64,000 nucleotides of DNA, from the NCBI RefSeq assembly GCF_003339505.1, contig NZ_QPIW01000026.1, positions 1 through 64,000 on the forward strand. Reading direction: 5' to 3'. Position 1 is the stretch's first letter; every line of letters begins with the position of its first letter. The translations under genes were made by a program, and so were the position numbers. This DNA is from Runella aurantiaca (GTDB lineage: Bacteria; Bacteroidota; Bacteroidia; Cytophagales; Spirosomataceae). The notes under the pieces are model-generated. The model was not told the DNA's origin. It did not search any database and saw only the letters and a program-made list of their open reading frames with translations. Below, one piece after another: positions 53,858-62,632 of the stretch.

Positions 53858-53893
53858 AAAGCAGCGCCAATCGGGTCCGATTGGCGCTGCTTT
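53858..53893. terminator. Bidirectional terminator
   Basis: A 17-bp perfect stem aaagcagcgccaatcgg (53858-53874) with its complement at 53877-53893, separated by two bases. T-runs lie on either strand (ttttg and caaag). It ends both the NIPSNAP gene and the convergent CoA-transferase gene. Confidence 0.85.
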
Positions 53894-53914
53894 TGTATGC
53901 TAGTAATTCATTAT

Positions 53915-55201
53915 TTACAACGTTTTGAATCGTTCAAAGCATTGACGCTCAATGTCTTCACGGTCGTCGGGGTGGGCAATGTTGATGAGGGCTTTGGCAC
54001 GTTGGCGGAGGTTTTTTCCGAACAGATACGCTACCCCATATTCCGTAATGATGTAGTGCGCGTGGGCGCGGGTGGTGACCACTCCAGCGCCTTGCTTGAG
54101 GTAAGGCGCAATCCTTGAAATACCTTTTTGGGTACGGGAGGGAAGCGCAATGATGGGTTTCCCGCCTTGACTAAGGGCGGCCCCGCGCATAAAATCCATT
54201 TGACCACCCACGCCCGAATACTGATAGGTACCAATCGAATCAGAACAGATTTGCCCCGTTACGTCGACTTCTACGGCGCTGTTGATGGCCACCACTTTGG
54301 GATTTTGTTTGATAATGTACGGGTCATTGACAAAATCAATGTCAAGAAACGAAAACGCAGGATTGTCATTGACGTAATCATACAGACGCTTAGTGCCTAA
54401 GGCAAAACCCGTGACGGTTTTGTTGGGCATGATTACTTTAAATCGATTGTTGATGACATCTTTATCGAACAAATCAATCAGCCCATCGCTGAACATTTCG
54501 GTGTGAACGCCTAGGTTTTTGTGGTTATAAAGACACTGCAAAACCGCGTTGGGAATGGAGCCGATGCCCATTTGGAGGGTGCTGCCGTCGTCAATCAATT
54601 CGGCGACGTATTGACCGATTTTTTGGTCGCTTTCCGACACTGAACTGCTGAAATTGGCTTCATGGAGGGCGTCTTCACAATAAACCATCGCGTGAAATTT
54701 ACTGGCGTGAATCATGCCGTCGCCCTGCGTACGCGGAACGTTGGGGTTTACCTGAGCAATGACGTAACGGGCGTTGTTGACAGCCGAGCGGGCAATGTCG
54801 ACCGAAAGCCCCAACGAGCAATAACCGTGTTGGTCGGGTACCGACACGTGCACCAAGGCAACGTCGATGGGTAAAATTCCTTGATTAAACAACTCTGGGA
54901 TTTCACTTAAAAACACCGGAACATAATCGGCCCGCCCTTCATTGACGGCCTTGCGAATGCTCTCCGAAACAAAAAGTGAATTGATGTGAAAATGGCCTTG
55001 GAATTCGGGTTTATCAATGTATACATCGCCGTAAACGGTGATAGAAACAACCTCAACATCCTGTAATCGAGGGGCTTCCAGAGCGAGGTGTTTTAAAAGG
55101 AATGAAGGGGTTTGTGCACTTCCTTGTACAAAGACTCGGTGGCCAGATTGAACGCAGGAAAGAGCCTCTTGCGGAGAAACGTAGCTGATTTTTGGGCGCA
55201 T
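53915..55201 (-). CDS. Acetyl-CoA hydrolase/CoA-transferase
   Basis: A 428-residue cytoplasmic enzyme of the acetyl-CoA hydrolase/4-hydroxybutyrate CoA-transferase family. The marks are LQMGIGSIPNAVLQCL, the INSAVEVDVTGQICSDSIG stretch with the conserved catalytic Glu, SGVGGQMDFMRGAALSQGG and the C-terminal YGVAYLFGKNLRQRAKALI. It moves CoA between acetate and other short acids. It is a single gene with a divergent S9 peptidase gene across 225 bases. Confidence 0.9.
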   Translation of the reverse strand: MRPKISYVSPQEALSCVQSGHRVFVQGSAQTPSFLLKHLALEAPRLQDVEVVSITVYGDVYIDKPEFQGHFHINSLFVSESIRKAVNEGRADYVPVFLSEIPELFNQGILPIDVALVHVSVPDQHGYCSLGLSVDIARSAVNNARYVIAQVNPNVPRTQGDGMIHASKFHAMVYCEDALHEANFSSSVSESDQKIGQYVAELIDDGSTLQMGIGSIPNAVLQCLYNHKNLGVHTEMFSDGLIDLFDKDVINNRFKVIMPNKTVTGFALGTKRLYDYVNDNPAFSFLDIDFVNDPYIIKQNPKVVAINSAVEVDVTGQICSDSIGTYQYSGVGGQMDFMRGAALSQGGKPIIALPSRTQKGISRIAPYLKQGAGVVTTRAHAHYIITEYGVAYLFGKNLRQRAKALINIAHPDDREDIERQCFERFKTL

Positions 55202-55426
55202 TGGGTGGGCCGTTTGGTTTGGCGCAATGGTAGGCGCTGTGATGGTTTGAAAAAATGATAATTATCAGGAAATAAAGGGGGAAATATCGGCAAAAGATGC
55301 GATTTTAACTACTTTTATCTCTTTAAACCAAGGCTACGTCCTCATTCCGTCGTTTTGTGGGCGGTATTTATTTGTTTTGATTTTTAAATTGTATTTTCAA
55401 CCGTAAACACTTCATTTTACTTACTT
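55202..55426. other. Divergent spacer, no gene seen
   Basis: A 225-base region with no ORF; should hold the promoters of the CoA-transferase and the S9 peptidase. No clear TAnnTTTG could be placed. Confidence 0.35.
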
Positions 55427-57778
55427 ATGCGAAACTTTTACCTTTGGCGAACCCACCTGTTCCTTGCCTTTTTTTGTGCCCTAAACGTCACGCTCAAAGC
55501 CCAGACCCTTGCGCCACTTTCGGTGGAAAAAATCATGCGCGACCCCAAATGGATGGGCGTTGCCCCTTCCAATCCCTACTGGAGCGAAGACGGTACCAAA
55601 ATTTTCTTTAGCTGGAATCCTGAAAAAAACACGGGTGACTCACTCTACGTGTACGAACTGTCAACCAAGCAAACCCGCAAAGTAACGCCGCTGGAGCGCA
55701 GTTTGCTGCCGACTGCATCGGGCGATTATAACCGTGCTTTCACCCAAAAATTATTCATAAAAAATGGGGATATTTATTGGATTGACGTGAAAACGGGCCA
55801 AACCCGACAGTTGACCAATACCGTAGATGCAGAATCAAACGTTACGTTTAGCGCCGATGGCAGCAAAGCTATTTTTAGACGCGGGCAAAACTTGTTTTCG
55901 CAACATTTGCTCACGGGAGAGTTGATTCAATTAACGAATTTTTTGCCAGGAACAAAGAAAGCCGACGCGGCCGCAAACGAGCAGGATAAGTGGCTGAAAA
56001 AAGACCAATTGGCGTTGTTTGAGGTTTTGAAAGAGCGTGCTGACAAAAAAAAGGAAGCGGATAAAATTACAAAATCAAACCAACCGAAACGCCCGAAAGA
56101 GATTTATACCAACGATGCTATCTTGGATAATATCCTCTTATCGCCCACGGCGGAGTTTATCACTTACCGTTCGACCAAAGGGGGTAGTGGCGCAAAATCA
56201 ACCGTTGTGCCGAGTTATGTAACTGAATCTGGCTACACCGAAAACCTGCCCGCCCGCACGAAAGTGGGCGCTTCCCAAAACAACTCGCAGTTGTTTATCT
56301 ACAACATTAAGAAAGATACCGTACTCGAAGCATCGACCAAAGACTTGACGGGTATCAACGTAAAACCTGAATACCTGAAAGAATACAAAGCCGATACGGC
56401 TAAAAAAGCCGCCGCCCGCAAAGTGCAGTTTATCAACGTTCGGTGGTCGGAAGATGGCAAGTACGTGGTTGCAATGATGCGCTCACAAGACAATAAAGAC
56501 CGTTGGATTGCTTCTCTAAACCCCGAAACTGCTAAATTTAAAGTCCTTGACCACCTGCGCGACGAAGCATGGGTAGGTGGCCCGGGCAGTTTTTGGTTGG
56601 AATGGATTGATAATGAAACCATTATTTTTCATTCCGAAGCCACGGGCTATTCGCATTTGTACTCGGTTAATGTCCGTACGGGCGAGCGCAAAACCCTCAC
56701 GTCGGGGAAGTTTGAGGTGCAGCAGGCGCAGCTCTCAAAAGACAAGAAAACCATCTATTTTCAGTCAAACGAAGTACACCCGGGCGAGCAGCATTTCTAT
56801 AAAATGGCCGTTACGGGAGGGGAGCGTACCAAGCTTACGGGCATGGTGGGAGCCAATGATGCCACGCTATCGCCCGATGAGTCGAAGTTATTGATTCGTT
56901 ATTCTTCGGCCACAAAACCATGGGAATTGTACCTTCAGGAGGCGCAGCCCAGCGCCACGGCTACGCAACTTACGAAATCGCTTTCCCCTGAGTTTAGCTC
57001 GTATCAGTGGCGTGAACCCCAAATTGTGACCGTAAAGGCCAGCGACGGGGTTGATATTTATGCCCGTTTGTACGTTCCCAAAAAGAAAAATGGTGCGGCG
57101 GTGGTGTTTGTTCACGGGGCGGGTTACCTTCAAAATGCCCATAAATGGTGGAGTCAATATTTTAGAGAGTATATGTTTCATAACCTGTTGGTGGATTTGG
57201 GCTATACCGTGCTCGACATGGATTACCGGGCGTCGTCGGGCTATGGCCGCGATGTACGCACGGGGATTTATCGTTTTATGGGCGGAAAAGATTTGGATGA
57301 TAATGTTGACGGGGCAAAATTCTTGGTTGAAAAACACGGAATTGACGCCAAGCGCATCGGTATTTACGGTGGTTCTTACGGTGGTTTTATCACTTTAATG
57401 GCCATGTTTACCAAGCCGGGTGTTTTCAAAGCAGGAGCTGCTTTGCGTCCCGTGACCGACTGGGCGGCGTATAATCACCCTTATACGGCCAATATCCTTA
57501 ACGAACCCGCCACGGATTCGTTGGCGTATCGTCGGAGTTCGCCTATTTATCACGCGGCAGGATTGAAAGATCATTTATTGATTTGTCATGGCATGGTAGA
57601 TGTCAACGTGCATATTCAGGATTCATACCGGTTGGTACAGCGTTTGATTGAGCTGAAAAAAGACAATTGGGAAATGGCGTCTTACCCCATGGAAGACCAC
57701 GGTTTTGTGGAGCCAACCAGTTGGATGGATGAATATAAACGTATTCTGAAGTTGTTTCAGGAGAAGTTGAAGAAATGA
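55427..57778 (+). CDS. S9 family prolyl oligopeptidase-like peptidase
   Basis: A 783-residue secreted peptidase (signal peptide to about residue 26, ...NVTLKAQT). The N-terminal part is a beta-propeller of the DPP-IV/S9 type (WSEDGTKIFFSWNPEKNTGD; YWIDVKTGQTRQLT). The C-terminal alpha/beta hydrolase has GIYGGSYGGF with nucleophile Ser650, GMVDVNVH with Asp725, and MEDHGF with His758. It cuts peptides after proline or similar, from the N-terminus, in the periplasm. A charged insertion near 190-240 (KKDQLALFEVLKERADKKKE) lies in the propeller. It ends at a hairpin facing an AT-rich accessory patch. Confidence 0.93.
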   Translation: MRNFYLWRTHLFLAFFCALNVTLKAQTLAPLSVEKIMRDPKWMGVAPSNPYWSEDGTKIFFSWNPEKNTGDSLYVYELSTKQTRKVTPLERSLLPTASGDYNRAFTQKLFIKNGDIYWIDVKTGQTRQLTNTVDAESNVTFSADGSKAIFRRGQNLFSQHLLTGELIQLTNFLPGTKKADAAANEQDKWLKKDQLALFEVLKERADKKKEADKITKSNQPKRPKEIYTNDAILDNILLSPTAEFITYRSTKGGSGAKSTVVPSYVTESGYTENLPARTKVGASQNNSQLFIYNIKKDTVLEASTKDLTGINVKPEYLKEYKADTAKKAAARKVQFINVRWSEDGKYVVAMMRSQDNKDRWIASLNPETAKFKVLDHLRDEAWVGGPGSFWLEWIDNETIIFHSEATGYSHLYSVNVRTGERKTLTSGKFEVQQAQLSKDKKTIYFQSNEVHPGEQHFYKMAVTGGERTKLTGMVGANDATLSPDESKLLIRYSSATKPWELYLQEAQPSATATQLTKSLSPEFSSYQWREPQIVTVKASDGVDIYARLYVPKKKNGAAVVFVHGAGYLQNAHKWWSQYFREYMFHNLLVDLGYTVLDMDYRASSGYGRDVRTGIYRFMGGKDLDDNVDGAKFLVEKHGIDAKRIGIYGGSYGGFITLMAMFTKPGVFKAGAALRPVTDWAAYNHPYTANILNEPATDSLAYRRSSPIYHAAGLKDHLLICHGMVDVNVHIQDSYRLVQRLIELKKDNWEMASYPMEDHGFVEPTSWMDEYKRILKLFQEKLKK

Positions 57779-57793
57779 TAATCAGACAGTTAG

Positions 57794-57845
57794 AGAGTGC
57801 AAAAGGCCGTTCTAAAGGTAACTTTGTGACGGCCTCTTGCACTCT
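57794..57845. terminator. Bidirectional hairpin at convergent gene ends
   Basis: Arms agagtgcaaaaggccgt (57794-57810) and acggcctcttgcactct (57829-57845) pair with one mismatch. It separates the S9 peptidase gene from the convergent 183-residue gene and overlaps the stop of the latter. Confidence 0.65.
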
Positions 57846-58395
57846 ACACTACATCAAATAAATCAGTATATGAATTGCAAAACATTTGCTTAATTTCTTT
57901 CTCTGTCTTTTGAATATCAGTACAATTTCTATTTACTAGTAAATATGAACTAACATGTTCATATTCAATATGTTCGAATGTAAGACGTCCAATTTTTGTA
58001 GGGATAAGTTCTTTGTAAATTCTATATCTTTGATTATTCTTATAATCTTCAACCATTCCTTTTTTGTCGAGAGTTCTAGCTCCAGAAATTCCAAAAGATG
58101 CATTGGGGTAATATATCAAAATGTAAGGGATTACCTTAATACAGGTAACAAAAATATTACCAATATCACCTTTATTGATAATTATACTATACTTACGATC
58201 GCTGCGACGATGTTGCTTGCAATAAAATTTGATAGCAAAGACATCGCCCTTATGATAATCAGCGCGGATAATATAGTGAAGTTTAGTAACTGGGGAAAAG
58301 AATTTGAATACTAGTGTGTATTCATGAGAAGTAATATCTTTACAAGGCTCTTTTTGGATAAACTTTATATCGTATCCAGGGTAATCAAATGTCAA
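57844..58395 (-). CDS. Unknown AT-rich accessory protein
   Basis: A 183-residue protein that begins with TTG at 58395 in the frame shown. No family is recognised. It is rich in Lys, Tyr and Ile, with alternating hydrophobic strands in the middle (YSIIINKGDIGNIFVTCIKV) and no signal peptide or helix long enough for the membrane. The start overlaps the stop codon of an upstream 57-codon ORF as TTGA, so the two seem translationally coupled. Base composition is far lower in GC than the S9 peptidase and lepB on either side, suggesting horizontal arrival. A function cannot be given. Confidence 0.6.
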   Translation of the reverse strand: MTFDYPGYDIKFIQKEPCKDITSHEYTLVFKFFSPVTKLHYIIRADYHKGDVFAIKFYCKQHRRSDRKYSIIINKGDIGNIFVTCIKVIPYILIYYPNASFGISGARTLDKKGMVEDYKNNQRYRIYKELIPTKIGRLTFEHIEYEHVSSYLLVNRNCTDIQKTEKEIKQMFCNSYTDLFDVV

Positions 58396-58565
58396 GGCAC
58401 TAAAAATGCATTACTGTTCCTACTTCTTTTTGCATGTTCACTTTCAGATACAAGTTTACCAACTACTAAGTCGGGTGTTATTTTTACATGCTCTACTGTC
58501 TGAACTTTAGCCCAATTAAGTCTTTCTCCTTTTGATAGCCGTGTCTTTTTTACTAATGTGTCCAT
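58392..58565 (-). CDS. Small 57-residue protein upstream of coupled accessory gene
   Basis: ATG at 58565 to TGA at 58392-58394, below the usual length cutoff. It begins MDTLVKKTRLSKGERLNW, highly basic at the start, then a mixed middle (VEHVKITPDLVVGKLV) and a charged end. The stop TGA shares two bases with the TTG start of the 183-residue gene. The base composition is similar. The basic N-terminus followed by an HV-type strand could make it a DNA-binding or antitoxin-like small protein, but this is a guess. The pair looks like a compact two-gene module. Confidence 0.45.
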   Translation of the reverse strand: MDTLVKKTRLSKGERLNWAKVQTVEHVKITPDLVVGKLVSESEHAKRSRNSNAFLVP

Positions 58566-58691
58566 AGTATTTGAGTTTTTGTCTTAAATACCTTAATTCA
58601 GATACTACTCCCAGTGATACAGGTAATACTGTTACTTACAAAGTTAAAGTGTTTACTTCTTCAGTAATTGCATACAAATATATGCAATTAT

Positions 58692-58826
58692 ATGTTAAAA
58701 ATATATAACGCTGAAACTGAATATAAAGTTTATAATGTAGCAGTTGTTGATATTAGCAATGAAAATACAATGGCAGATTATCTCCAGAATAATAGAAAAG
58801 AGGAAATCAATAACAGTGAAAACTAA
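58692..58826 (+). CDS. Possible 44-residue small protein
   Basis: A short ORF in the AT-rich patch (MLKIYNAETEYKVYNVAVVD at the start, then many Asn and Glu). The composition is low-complexity at the end. No promoter match is seen. It may well be noncoding; listed because no other gene covers 58566-58947. Confidence 0.2.
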   Translation: MLKIYNAETEYKVYNVAVVDISNENTMADYLQNNRKEEINNSEN

Positions 58827-58904
58827 TAAATCTTAAAAACCTGATTTATGCACGAGCATTTTGTGTAAACGAGGTGAGTCACAACCCAATGTACGGCATA
58901 AAAA

Positions 58905-58930
58905 AAGAGCCGCAACACGTTGCGGCTCTT
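58905..58930 (-). terminator. Rho-independent terminator of lepB operon
   Basis: Stem aagagccgcaa (58905-58915) with ttgcggctctt (58920-58930) and loop cacg. On the minus strand a T-run follows (A-run at 58899-58906 on plus). It lies 17 bases after the lepB stop and closes the housekeeping cluster. Confidence 0.85.
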
Positions 58931-58947
58931 CGTATAAACAGAAAATC

Positions 58948-60087
58948 TTAATCAATGATTCTAAACAAACGATTCCAACGAATTTTGTTCAGAATTGACT
59001 TTGGATTGGGGTCAATGGACATCCAGATGAAGACCGCTTTGCCGACGATGTGGTCGGCGGGCACAAAGCCCCAAAAGCGTGAATCGGCGGATTCATAGCG
59101 GTTATCGCCCATCATAAAGTAATAATCCTGCTTGAAAGTATAACTTGTGATGGCTTTGCCGTCGATGCTGATGGTGTTTTTGTCCACGACTATTTTTGAC
59201 GCGTCATTGTGGTCAAAGAACTTAATCACATGGCCGTATTTTGATACGTTTGCCGAGTCGAGTTGAATGGTCAGCCCTGTTTTGGGAACTTGAATTGGAC
59301 CCCAAAAGTCAGGGTTTTGCTTAGCACCCGCTGGAAATAGCCCCATTTCGGTGCTTGTGGGGGCGTAGCGATATTCGTGTTTTACGTCCTTAATAAAGGG
59401 GTGTTTCAACAAACCTTCCACAATTTGTGGGGTTGTGCGAATCTGGTATAAAAACTTGTTGGGAGCCAAAGAATCACTGGGATACGAGCTGTAATCTTGA
59501 ATATCTTCGTTCTCAAAGAAACGGTCATCCAATAAGTCCGTAGACCACATGCGGTAGTAAAACTGTGCTTTAGCGGGAACTTCTGCGGGTTTACCGTTTA
59601 CATACACATCAGCGCCTTTAATATCAACCAAGTCGCCACCCACGGCAATACAGCGTTTGATGAAGTTGGTGCGCAAATCAACGGGGAATGCTTTGTAGCC
59701 GCCGTTGCCCTGTGCAGGATCTTCAAACGGCTCATCGGGGTCGCCGGGGTAGTTGAATACCACCACATCGTTGCGTTTTACGTCCGAAAAGCCCGGCAGG
59801 CGGTACATCGGAAGTTGAATCAGGGTTGAAAATGACGGAATATTGGTTCCCCAGATGGTTTGGTGGGTCAGTGGCACTTGCAAGGGCGTTCCCGGGGTGC
59901 GGGCACCGTAATGAAGTTTACTCACAAACAGGAAGTCGCCAATCAACAGGCTCTTCTCCATCGAAGACGAAGGAATGGTGTAGGCTTCTAAAAATAACCA
60001 ACGGATTAAGGTAGCTGCCACGACGGCAAAAACAATGGAATCAAGCCACTCTCTAAAGGCAGATTTTTTGGGGTTGGGTTTTGACAT
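58948..60087 (-). CDS. lepB: Signal peptidase I
   Basis: I prefer the ATG at 60087 (379 residues, MSKPNPKKSAFREWLDSIVF). The catalytic serine is Ser42 in IPSSSMEKSLL and the general base Lys144 in NFIKRCIAVGGD; the later MGDNRYESADSRFWGFVP is the conserved box E. One membrane helix (about 17-33) anchors it in the inner membrane. It is longer than E. coli LepB's core because of inserted segments typical for Bacteroidota. It cleaves signal peptides of the many exported proteins of this window. It is the last gene of the parA-parB-DUF5683-dapB-lepB set. Confidence 0.95.
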   Translation of the reverse strand: MSKPNPKKSAFREWLDSIVFAVVAATLIRWLFLEAYTIPSSSMEKSLLIGDFLFVSKLHYGARTPGTPLQVPLTHQTIWGTNIPSFSTLIQLPMYRLPGFSDVKRNDVVVFNYPGDPDEPFEDPAQGNGGYKAFPVDLRTNFIKRCIAVGGDLVDIKGADVYVNGKPAEVPAKAQFYYRMWSTDLLDDRFFENEDIQDYSSYPSDSLAPNKFLYQIRTTPQIVEGLLKHPFIKDVKHEYRYAPTSTEMGLFPAGAKQNPDFWGPIQVPKTGLTIQLDSANVSKYGHVIKFFDHNDASKIVVDKNTISIDGKAITSYTFKQDYYFMMGDNRYESADSRFWGFVPADHIVGKAVFIWMSIDPNPKSILNKIRWNRLFRIID

Positions 60088-60126
60088 TTCCGGTAGTATT
60101 GAATGCAATTTTGGTGAATGAAAAAC

Positions 60127-60846
60127 TTAGTCTTCGCCGAGCAAATCGTCCATGCCGTAGACTCCCTGGCGAGGGGAGAGCCATTCAGCGGCGACGACGG
60201 CCCCTAAAGCAAATCCTTGACGGCTATGGGCCACGTGTTGAATCTCGATGCTATCAACGGCGGAGTCATAGCGGATAACGTGAGTGCCAGGCACCTCACC
60301 TTCGCGCAAAGATACAATCGGGATTTGATTTTCGGCAACATCGGCTTGATTGGCCCATTCCGTTTTGGCGGCGAGGTGCTCTATCAGGCCTTCGGCGAGC
60401 GTAATGGCCGTGCCACTGGGCGCATCTAGCTTATGGATGTGGTGAATTTCGGTGGTATGAACGCTGTACTGTGAATAGGGCGCAATGAGCTTGGCCAAGT
60501 ACTTGTTCAATCTAAAAAATAAGTTGACGCCGATGCTGTAATTGGAGGCGTAGAAAAAAGCAGCTCCGTGCGCTTGGCAAAGTTGTTCGATTTCGGGGCG
60601 GTGATGTAGCCAGCCCGTGGTGCCGCATACGGTAGGCAAGCCTTTGTTCATGCACCATTTGAGGTTTTCGTAGGCGGCTTCGGGGGCGCTAAATTCAATG
60701 ACGGCATCTACATTGTCGCGGCTGAAAGTATCCAGCTCGTGGCGATTGGTAACGTCAATTTTTCCGACAATTTGGTGACCGCGACTCAGGGCGATTTGTT
60801 CGATTACTTTGCCCATTTTGCCGTAGCCCAGAAGAAGAATATTCAT
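60127..60846 (-). CDS. dapB: 4-hydroxy-tetrahydrodipicolinate reductase
   Basis: A 239-residue enzyme of lysine and diaminopimelate synthesis. It has the dinucleotide-binding loop GYGKMGKVI (residues 7-15), the CGTTGW block (74-79) and the EIHHIHKLDAPSGTA signature (133-147) with His135/His136 and Lys139. It reduces HTPA with NAD(P)H in the cytoplasm and so feeds peptidoglycan synthesis. It is a bit shorter than the E. coli enzyme, as usual in Bacteroidota. It lies 39 bases upstream of lepB and 73 bases after the DUF5683 gene. Confidence 0.94.
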   Translation of the reverse strand: MNILLLGYGKMGKVIEQIALSRGHQIVGKIDVTNRHELDTFSRDNVDAVIEFSAPEAAYENLKWCMNKGLPTVCGTTGWLHHRPEIEQLCQAHGAAFFYASNYSIGVNLFFRLNKYLAKLIAPYSQYSVHTTEIHHIHKLDAPSGTAITLAEGLIEHLAAKTEWANQADVAENQIPIVSLREGEVPGTHVIRYDSAVDSIEIQHVAHSRQGFALGAVVAAEWLSPRQGVYGMDDLLGED

Positions 60847-60919
60847 TAATTTGAAAATTTATTATGTGCCAAAGCACTGGTATGCGTTAAAGGTGAATGA
60901 ATGAGCAATCAGCAAATTA

Positions 60920-61612
60920 TTATTTAATCGGTATTACTATTTTAGCCCCGATGATACCGCCCGTAAATGAATTATAGCCAGCATCGGGCTGAACCCGAAA
61001 CGATATATCTTCCGACATATCAAAGGTTTTTAAGTGAGCCGCTACGTTGGCTTCGATGATATTAAGCGTCCAAACGGCCGTTAGCATCACAAAATTCAAA
61101 TCCCGGTAGCGACGATAAAAATCTTTCCCTTTCGTAATCTGCTCAATCGTTAGGGTCCGCGTTATTTTTTGACCCCGAATGTATACGGGTGCTTCTGTCC
61201 GTAATGCCGCCCCTGTTACAGGATTATAACTGTCGATGTAGGGCGTTAGATAGTCGTGGTACCGAATATTAAAATAGCGGATAAAATAAATGACCGTTCC
61301 AAAACCCGCGTACACAAAAGGCATTTTCCAATACTGTTTGTTGTACGCCTGTCCGAGGCTTGGCACCACGAGCGAATACATAGCCGCTTTGCGGGGGCTG
61401 TGCTTGGCCGCAGGCTTGGCTGGGGCCACGATTTTGGCCAGGGTATCTTTCAGGCCCTGAGCGTTTTTGAGTGAATCAGGGCGCAGGGTATCGGCAAGGG
61501 TTGCCAAACGGGCAAAGCGCTTTTGCAGGGAGTCTGTTTTAACTTGCTGGCTCATTACTCCTGACAACCCCACCACACACCAGCAAATGAGCAATAATCC
61601 CGACCGTATCAC
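60920..61612 (-). CDS. DUF5683 membrane protein
   Basis: A 230-residue protein. It starts with GTG at 61612, which overlaps the TGA of parB as GTGA. A signal peptide-like N-terminus is followed by a Pro/Ala-rich stretch and the DUF5683 core, SPRKAAMYSLVVPSLGQAYN, KQYWKMPFVYAGFGTVIYFI, with two hydrophobic segments. The role is unknown but the gene is conserved between parB and dapB in Bacteroidota, which suggests a link to envelope or cell cycle. I rely on recall for that conservation. Confidence 0.86.
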   Translation of the reverse strand: MIRSGLLLICWCVVGLSGVMSQQVKTDSLQKRFARLATLADTLRPDSLKNAQGLKDTLAKIVAPAKPAAKHSPRKAAMYSLVVPSLGQAYNKQYWKMPFVYAGFGTVIYFIRYFNIRYHDYLTPYIDSYNPVTGAALRTEAPVYIRGQKITRTLTIEQITKGKDFYRRYRDLNFVMLTAVWTLNIIEANVAAHLKTFDMSEDISFRVQPDAGYNSFTGGIIGAKIVIPIK

Positions 61613-62529
61613 GATTCAAATTTTAAAACCTTTAAAATCCGTTCCAACTCATCCTGCGAAGTAAAAGGAATTTTTATTTCTCCTTTTTGTTTATCGTCGG
61701 TTTTAATAGAAACCTTTGAGCCAAAATAAGAAGAAAGTTTAAACTGCAACGACCGCATTTCTTGCTTTACCACGCTCGGGCGACGGTCATGGGAGTTAGG
61801 GTCGGGCGTTTCTATTTGGAGACTGCGCACGGCATCTTCTACTTTGCGTACCGACCACGCTTCTTCGATGGTTTTACGAAACAGTTTAAGTTGTACGTCT
61901 GGATTGTCAATGTTGATGATGGCTCGGGCGTGGCCCATCGTGATTTGGTCGTCGCGCAGGGCGGCCTGAATCATGGGCGGGAGTTTGAGCAAACGAATGT
62001 AATTGTTGACCGTTGTGCGGTTTTTGCCGACGCGCTCCCCCAATTCGTCTTGCTTGAGGCCACAATCGGAAATCAGTCGCTGATAGCTCAGGGCAATTTC
62101 GATGGCGTTGAGGTTTTCGCGTTGTATGTTTTCAATCAAGGCCATTTCCAGCATTTGCTGGTCGTTGGCCGTTCGGATATACGAAGGAATGTGGGTCAGA
62201 CCTGCCAGCTTGGAAGCCTGTAAACGTCGCTCTCCTGAAATCAACTGGTAGCGGTCCCGACCAATCTGACGTACGGTGATGGGTTGGATAATGCCTTGAA
62301 TACGAATGGATTCCGCTAATTCATTGAGGGCTTCTTCATCAAAACGCGTACGAGGTTGAAAAGGGTTTACATCAATCTGCTCAACGTGAATTTCGCTCAT
62401 CATGCTCACGTTGTCGTAAGGCAGAGGGCGAGTTGAACGGTTGACGTTATCGCTGTCATGGAGTAATGCACCCAAGCCACGTCCGAGTCCTGTCATTTTT
62501 TTAGGAGCCGCTTTTCCAATATTTTCCAT
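61609..62529 (-). CDS. parB: Chromosome partition protein ParB
   Basis: A 306-residue ParB. N-terminal GLGRGLGALL is the ParA-stimulating box, residues about 45-135 the ParB/sulfiredoxin domain with NPFQPRTRFDEEALNELAES and LISGERRLQASKLAG (CTPase site), then the helix-turn-helix YQRLISDCGLKQDELGERVG and GKNRTTVNNYIRLLKLP, and a C-terminal dimer domain. It spreads from parS and acts with ParA in chromosome segregation. It is 103 bases after parA and overlaps the next gene by four bases (GTGA). Confidence 0.95.
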   Translation of the reverse strand: MENIGKAAPKKMTGLGRGLGALLHDSDNVNRSTRPLPYDNVSMMSEIHVEQIDVNPFQPRTRFDEEALNELAESIRIQGIIQPITVRQIGRDRYQLISGERRLQASKLAGLTHIPSYIRTANDQQMLEMALIENIQRENLNAIEIALSYQRLISDCGLKQDELGERVGKNRTTVNNYIRLLKLPPMIQAALRDDQITMGHARAIINIDNPDVQLKLFRKTIEEAWSVRKVEDAVRSLQIETPDPNSHDRRPSVVKQEMRSLQFKLSSYFGSKVSIKTDDKQKGEIKIPFTSQDELERILKVLKFES

Positions 62530-62632
62530 GTGTAGAAGATTTTTTATAAATGTTGGGTTGAATGAAAGACGTAACTTTTTGTAAAACCGTTACGCATGCC
62601 AATGAAGCGGGACAAAACGGCCCGCCGGGAGA

